From the NCBI GenBank assembly GCA_002348265.1, contig DEAT01000022.1:26643-73193 (forward strand): a DNA stretch of 46,551 nt. The letters run 5' to 3'. Of the stretch, positions 43,105-46,551 are shown piece after piece; positions within the stretch are counted from its first letter, which is position 1; each line of letters begins with the position of its first letter. This DNA is from Gemmatimonadales bacterium UBA2975. Lineage in GTDB: Bacteria > Gemmatimonadota > Gemmatimonadetes > Longimicrobiales > Gaopeijiaceae. A model generated the notes under the pieces. The model was given only the letters and a program-made list of their open reading frames with translations, did not search any database and was not told the DNA's origin. The translations under genes and the position numbers were made by a program.

Positions 43105-44562
43105 TCAGGATAGTGTGTCAAACCCTTGGTATCCATCTCCGCCCATGGGCCCTTCGTGCGGAGCACGAGTATAGCCAGCAGTTGTGCGATTGATCCTACG
43201 CTGAGCCACTAGAGCCTCAAGCACTAGTTCACAGGCTGCTGCCCGGTGTCCGTCATTGGCAGCTTCAGAAGCTAGGCCGACATCAATCACTAGCTGAAGC
43301 AGGCCCGGTACGGTCGAGAAGCCCATAACGCAGGCGTTCCCAGACGAATCCGCCCCTACTTGCAGTACACCTCCGGTCTCGAAATACTCAACAATACCGT
43401 CTACGTCGGCGCCAGCGGCACGGACGTCAAAGGCTTCAGAGGATGCTTGCTGAATCAGCTCGCGCGCGATCCTGTCTGCACCATGAAGTTCACCTTCATA
43501 CTCCAGTTCCATCTTCCCAGTAATTGCGGGCAGTGCGGCGTAGAGATCTGAGACTCTCGGCACGGCTACAGCTTCGCCGTCTTCCAGGGCACGCCTCTCT
43601 GCGTTCGAAACGACTGTCTCGATCACAGTAATGGGCATTCGTTGGCTCACGCCTGACCGTTGATCAATCCGTTTATCATGCCGCCCCAGAAAGGCTATTC
43701 GCTCAACAACCTCCTGGAGAAAATCAGGGACTTCGATAGGTAGATCGTTGCGACCAATCCACGCTTCTTGGCGTGTGATCTGTATTCCAATGTCGAGGTC
43801 CTGAGGATAGTGAGTGCGAATTTCTGCTCCTATTCGGTCTTTGAGCGGTGTGATGATCTTCCCCCGTGCAGTGTAGTCCTCTGGATTTGCTGTGAAGACC
43901 ATGAGCACGTCGAGCGAGAGGCGGATTGGGTACCCCTTTACCTGTACATCACCTTCCTGGAGGATGTTGAATAGCCCTACCTGGATCTTTCCAGCGAGAT
44001 CAGGAAGCTCGTTTATTGCCAGGATACCGCGGTTGGCTCTCGGGAGGAGACCGAAGTGAATGGTAAGTTCGTCCCCTAGAGCGTGACCGCCTCGTGCGGC
44101 CTTGATCGGATCCACATCGCCGATCATGTCGGCGATGGTCACATCTGGCGTCGCGAGCTTTTCGACATAACGAGAATCTCTTGCGATCCAATCGATTGGA
44201 GTGTCATTCCCGTGCTCTTGAATCTTCATTCGACCGAACTTCGAGAGCGCATTAAGAGGATCGTCATTCACTTCGCTCCCGCCGATGATTGGAATCTTCT
44301 CATCTAGTAGCAGGCTTAGATCACGGAGTATCCGGCTCTTGGCTTGACCTCTTAGCCCTAGCAAGATGAAGTCGTGTCGGGCTAGGATCGCGTTGACGAT
44401 CTGAGGAATAACGGAGTCAGCGTATCCATGCACGCTTGGAAAGAGAGCCTTTCCAGACCTCAGCTTGTGGATCACATTGTCGCGAAGCTCTTCCTTGACG
44501 GAACGTTGTTTGTAGCCGCTTTCCTTAAGTGCTCCGAGTGTGTTGGGAAGAGACTTGCTCAT
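43105..44562 (-). CDS. MoxR/Mg-chelatase-like AAA+ ATPase
   Basis: 485 residues. Walker A is G69-LRGQAKS (the MoxR form, Ala before Lys), Walker B is ILAINELPDL with Asn184-Glu185 instead of Asp-Glu, sensor 1 is VFTANPEDY, and IITPLKDRIGAEIRTHYP is the arginine-finger region. The C-terminal 200 residues form a helical lid and an additional domain. This NE variant is common in the ATPases that pair with VWA proteins. It likely remodels or inserts metal into an unknown client. Chlorophyll or cobaltochelatase roles are unlikely, as no partner subunit genes are present. Its VWA partner gene lies beyond a three-gene plus-strand block. Confidence 0.88.
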   Translation of the reverse strand: MSKSLPNTLGALKESGYKQRSVKEELRDNVIHKLRSGKALFPSVHGYADSVIPQIVNAILARHDFILLGLRGQAKSRILRDLSLLLDEKIPIIGGSEVNDDPLNALSKFGRMKIQEHGNDTPIDWIARDSRYVEKLATPDVTIADMIGDVDPIKAARGGHALGDELTIHFGLLPRANRGILAINELPDLAGKIQVGLFNILQEGDVQVKGYPIRLSLDVLMVFTANPEDYTARGKIITPLKDRIGAEIRTHYPQDLDIGIQITRQEAWIGRNDLPIEVPDFLQEVVERIAFLGRHDKRIDQRSGVSQRMPITVIETVVSNAERRALEDGEAVAVPRVSDLYAALPAITGKMELEYEGELHGADRIARELIQQASSEAFDVRAAGADVDGIVEYFETGGVLQVGADSSGNACVMGFSTVPGLLQLVIDVGLASEAANDGHRAAACELVLEALVAQRRINRTTAGYTRAPHEGPMGGDGYQGFDTLS

Positions 44563-44680
44563 GGGTTTGGTCCGATTCGACAGTCGTCGCGTGTTGAGGA
44601 TGCGGCACTATTTGACGGCAAAACGGTACACGTGTCGACCGGTGCAGGTCCCACTCTGTAACAAAAGCTTTGGAGCAGTC

Positions 44681-46369
44681 ATGTCAGAGGGCAAGCCCCT
44701 CCTCAGTAGCACCGTGAGCCCTTTTGAGGCGCAGCCTCCCCTCATAAGGGACCGCTTCATTGTTGCCGATCAGCCCGACGACGAAGCGATTCCTATGGAC
44801 GTCGTCTTCGTCGGCGCCGGTCCCGGAGGGCTGGCTGGAGCGATTGAACTCGCGCAACTCGTGAGGGAAGACAATGAAAACGGCGGTGGGATCGGAGAGA
44901 TAGAGATAGCGGTACTTGAAAAGGCTGGGCAACTGGGTGAGCACAACCTCTCGGGGGCGGTGGTGAACCCCAGTGCCTTCAGGGAGCTCTTTCCTGATCT
45001 GGGGATGGAAGATTTTCCTCTTCGACGCCCAGTAGAAAAAGAAGCAGTATACGTCATGACGGAATCGGATTCATACCGGATTCCGACCCCTCCTACGATG
45101 AAGAACCACGGTAATTGGATTGCCTCTATCTCGGAGGTTGTTCGTTGGCTGGGGGAGAAGGCCGAGGGGCTTGGTGTGAATGTTTTCCCAGGGTTTCCGG
45201 TTGACTCATTGCTGGTAGAACAAAAGAGGGTCATCGGGGTGAGAACTACGCCGTCAGGGTTGGGCCGCGATGGCGAACCTGCGGGCGGAGGGGATCATAT
45301 GCCATCAGTTGACCTTTCAGCCCAGGTCACGGTGCTCTCTGAGGGCTCCCGTGGCTTATTATCCCAAGCGTGGTTCGACTGGCAAGGTGTGATTGCTGAG
45401 AATCCTCAGATCTACGCGCTAGGGGTGAAGGAGGTCTGGGAGGTTAAGAAGCCACTTGATCGGATTATCCACACTATGGGTTGGCCTCTTCCAAGTGATG
45501 CGTTTGGCGGAAGCTTTGCGTACCCGCTCTCCGATAACACCGTAGCACTTGGTCTAGTGGTCGGACTAGACTATGGAGACGCGCGCCTCGACGTCCATGA
45601 ACTGCTCCAACGTATGAAGTTGCACCAACTGTTTCGCGACCTTCTTGAAGGTGGCGAGATGATCGAATGGGGTGCAAAGACGATTCCGGAGGGGGGCTTT
45701 TATTCTGTACCGGAACGTCGGCATGGGGACGGTCTGCTAGTGATTGGGGATTCCGCGGGATATGTAGAGGTCTCCTCCCTTAAGGGGATACACTATGCAA
45801 TGCACTCCGGGATCATGGCTGCCCGGGCGATTTTCGAGGGCCTCAAGAAAGGAGGTACATCTGCTGACCACCTAGCTGGTTATACGTCATCCGTAGATGA
45901 CAGCGTGATCATGAAAGATCTCAAAGAACGCCGGAACATGCGGTTAGCGTTCAAGGGTGGCTTTGTCAGCGGTGTGATTAAGGCGGGCCTCATGACACTG
46001 ACAAGAGGGGCGTTCCCCGGTCGTAAGATTTCGATCTCAGAAGATGCAGCGGCCCCAAAGCACCTAGGCCCGGAAAGGGAGCCACTTGTTCCAGATGGCA
46101 AGCTGACGTTCTCTAAGGTCGACGCCGTCTACAAATCCGGTAATCAGACGCGAGATGATATCCCGTCGCACTTGATTGTCGCAGACAGCGTAAGTCCCGA
46201 GGAGGCGGAGATGTACGTGCATCTTTGTCCAGCCGGCGTGTATGAATGGGATGGTGAGAGCCTGGCTGTAAATGCGCCTAACTGCATTGATTGCAAGGCT
46301 ACAGACGTGCTCGGCCCCCGTTGGACGCCACGCGAAGGTGGTAGTGGACCGTCGTATCGGCAGATGTAG
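44681..46369 (+). CDS. Electron transfer flavoprotein-ubiquinone oxidoreductase
   Basis: 562 residues from ATG 44681, with GGAG five nt upstream; an earlier in-frame start would overlap the divergent ATPase gene. ETF-QO moves electrons from ETF (fatty acid, amino acid and choline oxidation) to ubiquinone or menaquinone. FAD site: VFVGAGPGGLAGA (43-55) and GLLVIGDSAGYVE. Quinone-site region GCGGEKT-equivalent is EWGAKTIPEGG. The C-terminal ferredoxin-like domain has C516 (HLCPAGVY), C535 and C538 (NCIDCKAT), but the fourth cluster residue is T541 in place of Cys. The closing EGGSGPSYRQM matches the family. No etfAB genes are in the window. Confidence 0.93.
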   Translation: MSEGKPLLSSTVSPFEAQPPLIRDRFIVADQPDDEAIPMDVVFVGAGPGGLAGAIELAQLVREDNENGGGIGEIEIAVLEKAGQLGEHNLSGAVVNPSAFRELFPDLGMEDFPLRRPVEKEAVYVMTESDSYRIPTPPTMKNHGNWIASISEVVRWLGEKAEGLGVNVFPGFPVDSLLVEQKRVIGVRTTPSGLGRDGEPAGGGDHMPSVDLSAQVTVLSEGSRGLLSQAWFDWQGVIAENPQIYALGVKEVWEVKKPLDRIIHTMGWPLPSDAFGGSFAYPLSDNTVALGLVVGLDYGDARLDVHELLQRMKLHQLFRDLLEGGEMIEWGAKTIPEGGFYSVPERRHGDGLLVIGDSAGYVEVSSLKGIHYAMHSGIMAARAIFEGLKKGGTSADHLAGYTSSVDDSVIMKDLKERRNMRLAFKGGFVSGVIKAGLMTLTRGAFPGRKISISEDAAAPKHLGPEREPLVPDGKLTFSKVDAVYKSGNQTRDDIPSHLIVADSVSPEEAEMYVHLCPAGVYEWDGESLAVNAPNCIDCKATDVLGPRWTPREGGSGPSYRQM

Positions 46370-46551
46370 GGGAAGCAAAAGTCAATTGCTTTGCGGCTTG
46401 TGGCTCAACCTAGGTCGGTAAAGGAGCGACGAGTACCTTGAGTTCGCCGAGTCCCACCTAATTAGGTTTCAGGATGAGCGACGGCATATGATTAGCAAAC
46501 GGTTGAATCTTTCGGACGTGGAGCTGCCTTGAAGAGGGAGAGGGAGTGGGC
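46370..46551. other. Non-coding end of window with a 12-bp palindrome
   Basis: I see no supportable gene in these 182 bases; reading frames are short on both strands. AAGCAA (46373-46378) and TTGCTT (46386-46391) form a small hairpin just after the ETF-QO stop and may be a weak terminator. ACCTAATTAGGT at 46456-46467 is a perfect palindrome that could be a regulator site. A downstream gene may start beyond the edge. Confidence 0.4.

Noticed and set aside
43105..44562. Magnesium or cobalt chelatase subunit for chlorophyll or B12 synthesis
   Set aside because: No BchD/H or CobN-type gene is near, and the NE Walker B with a separate VWA protein fits the general MoxR group better.
1..46551. CRISPR arrays, insertion sequences, prophage or integrase genes
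   Set aside because: No regularly spaced repeats, transposase, integrase or phage-like genes were seen.

Overview
The window reads as a chromosomal segment from a free-living aerobic Gram-negative bacterium. It has an aa3-type cytochrome oxidase operon, glycolate oxidase, ETF-ubiquinone oxidoreductase and a TonB-dependent B12 receptor. The large DUF5916 outer-membrane-type protein, the extended IspH, frequent GTG/TTG starts and the gene content resemble Gemmatimonadota (possibly marine). That placement is inference from gene content; there is no rRNA or marker gene here to prove it. Coding density is very high, stop/start overlaps (NTGA, TAATG) are common, and I saw no tRNA, rRNA, IS element, prophage or CRISPR.

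Layout. 1-1704 (minus): a truncated GNAT-like protein and a GT-B glycosyltransferase. 1869-3793 (plus): dihydrolipoyl dehydrogenase and a MarR regulator. 3926-5158 (minus): ispH. 5284-12326 (plus): FxsA-like protein, M42 peptidase, a 219-nt gap able to fold into hairpins, a GAF/fRMsr-like protein, a metallo-beta-lactamase-fold hydrolase that seems to start at CTG, and glycolate oxidase glcDEF. 12430-15667 (plus): M20 peptidase, GNAT and N-acylamino acid racemase. This trio matches the D- to L-amino acid conversion pathway known from Geobacillus. 15672-16262 (minus): an unrecognised protein.

16444-25606 (plus): YIP1 membrane protein, a one-polypeptide TRAP transporter carrying its own TAXI solute-binding domain, a DUF5916 protein whose start overlaps the transporter stop, a YczE-like membrane protein and a secreted amidase. 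25709-27375: a small membrane protein, a stem-loop and a class V aminotransferase. 27402-27971 (minus): DUF192 lipoprotein. 28123-33795 (plus): Trm112-like protein followed by a respiratory operon with dihaem cytochrome c, a 50-aa membrane protein, coxB, coxA, coxC, a subunit IV-cytochrome c fusion, a second subunit III and a 76-aa CPVC protein.

33857-39107: a complete B12 uptake locus with two cobalamin riboswitches, one before btuFCD and one before btuB. 39180-44562: a VWA protein and a MoxR-type AAA+ ATPase on the minus strand, separated by a plus-strand block of mutY, creatininase-family and SDR genes. 44681-46369: ETF-ubiquinone oxidoreductase lacking one of the four usual iron-sulphur cysteines. 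The last 180 bases hold no gene I can support.

The most distinctive features are the TRAP-TAXI fusion coupled to DUF5916, the apparent CTG start, the subunit IV-cytochrome c fusion with two subunits III, the altered ETF-QO cluster site and the structured gap before the GAF gene. All coordinates of stems and motifs were read by eye; no folding, alignment or database search was run.
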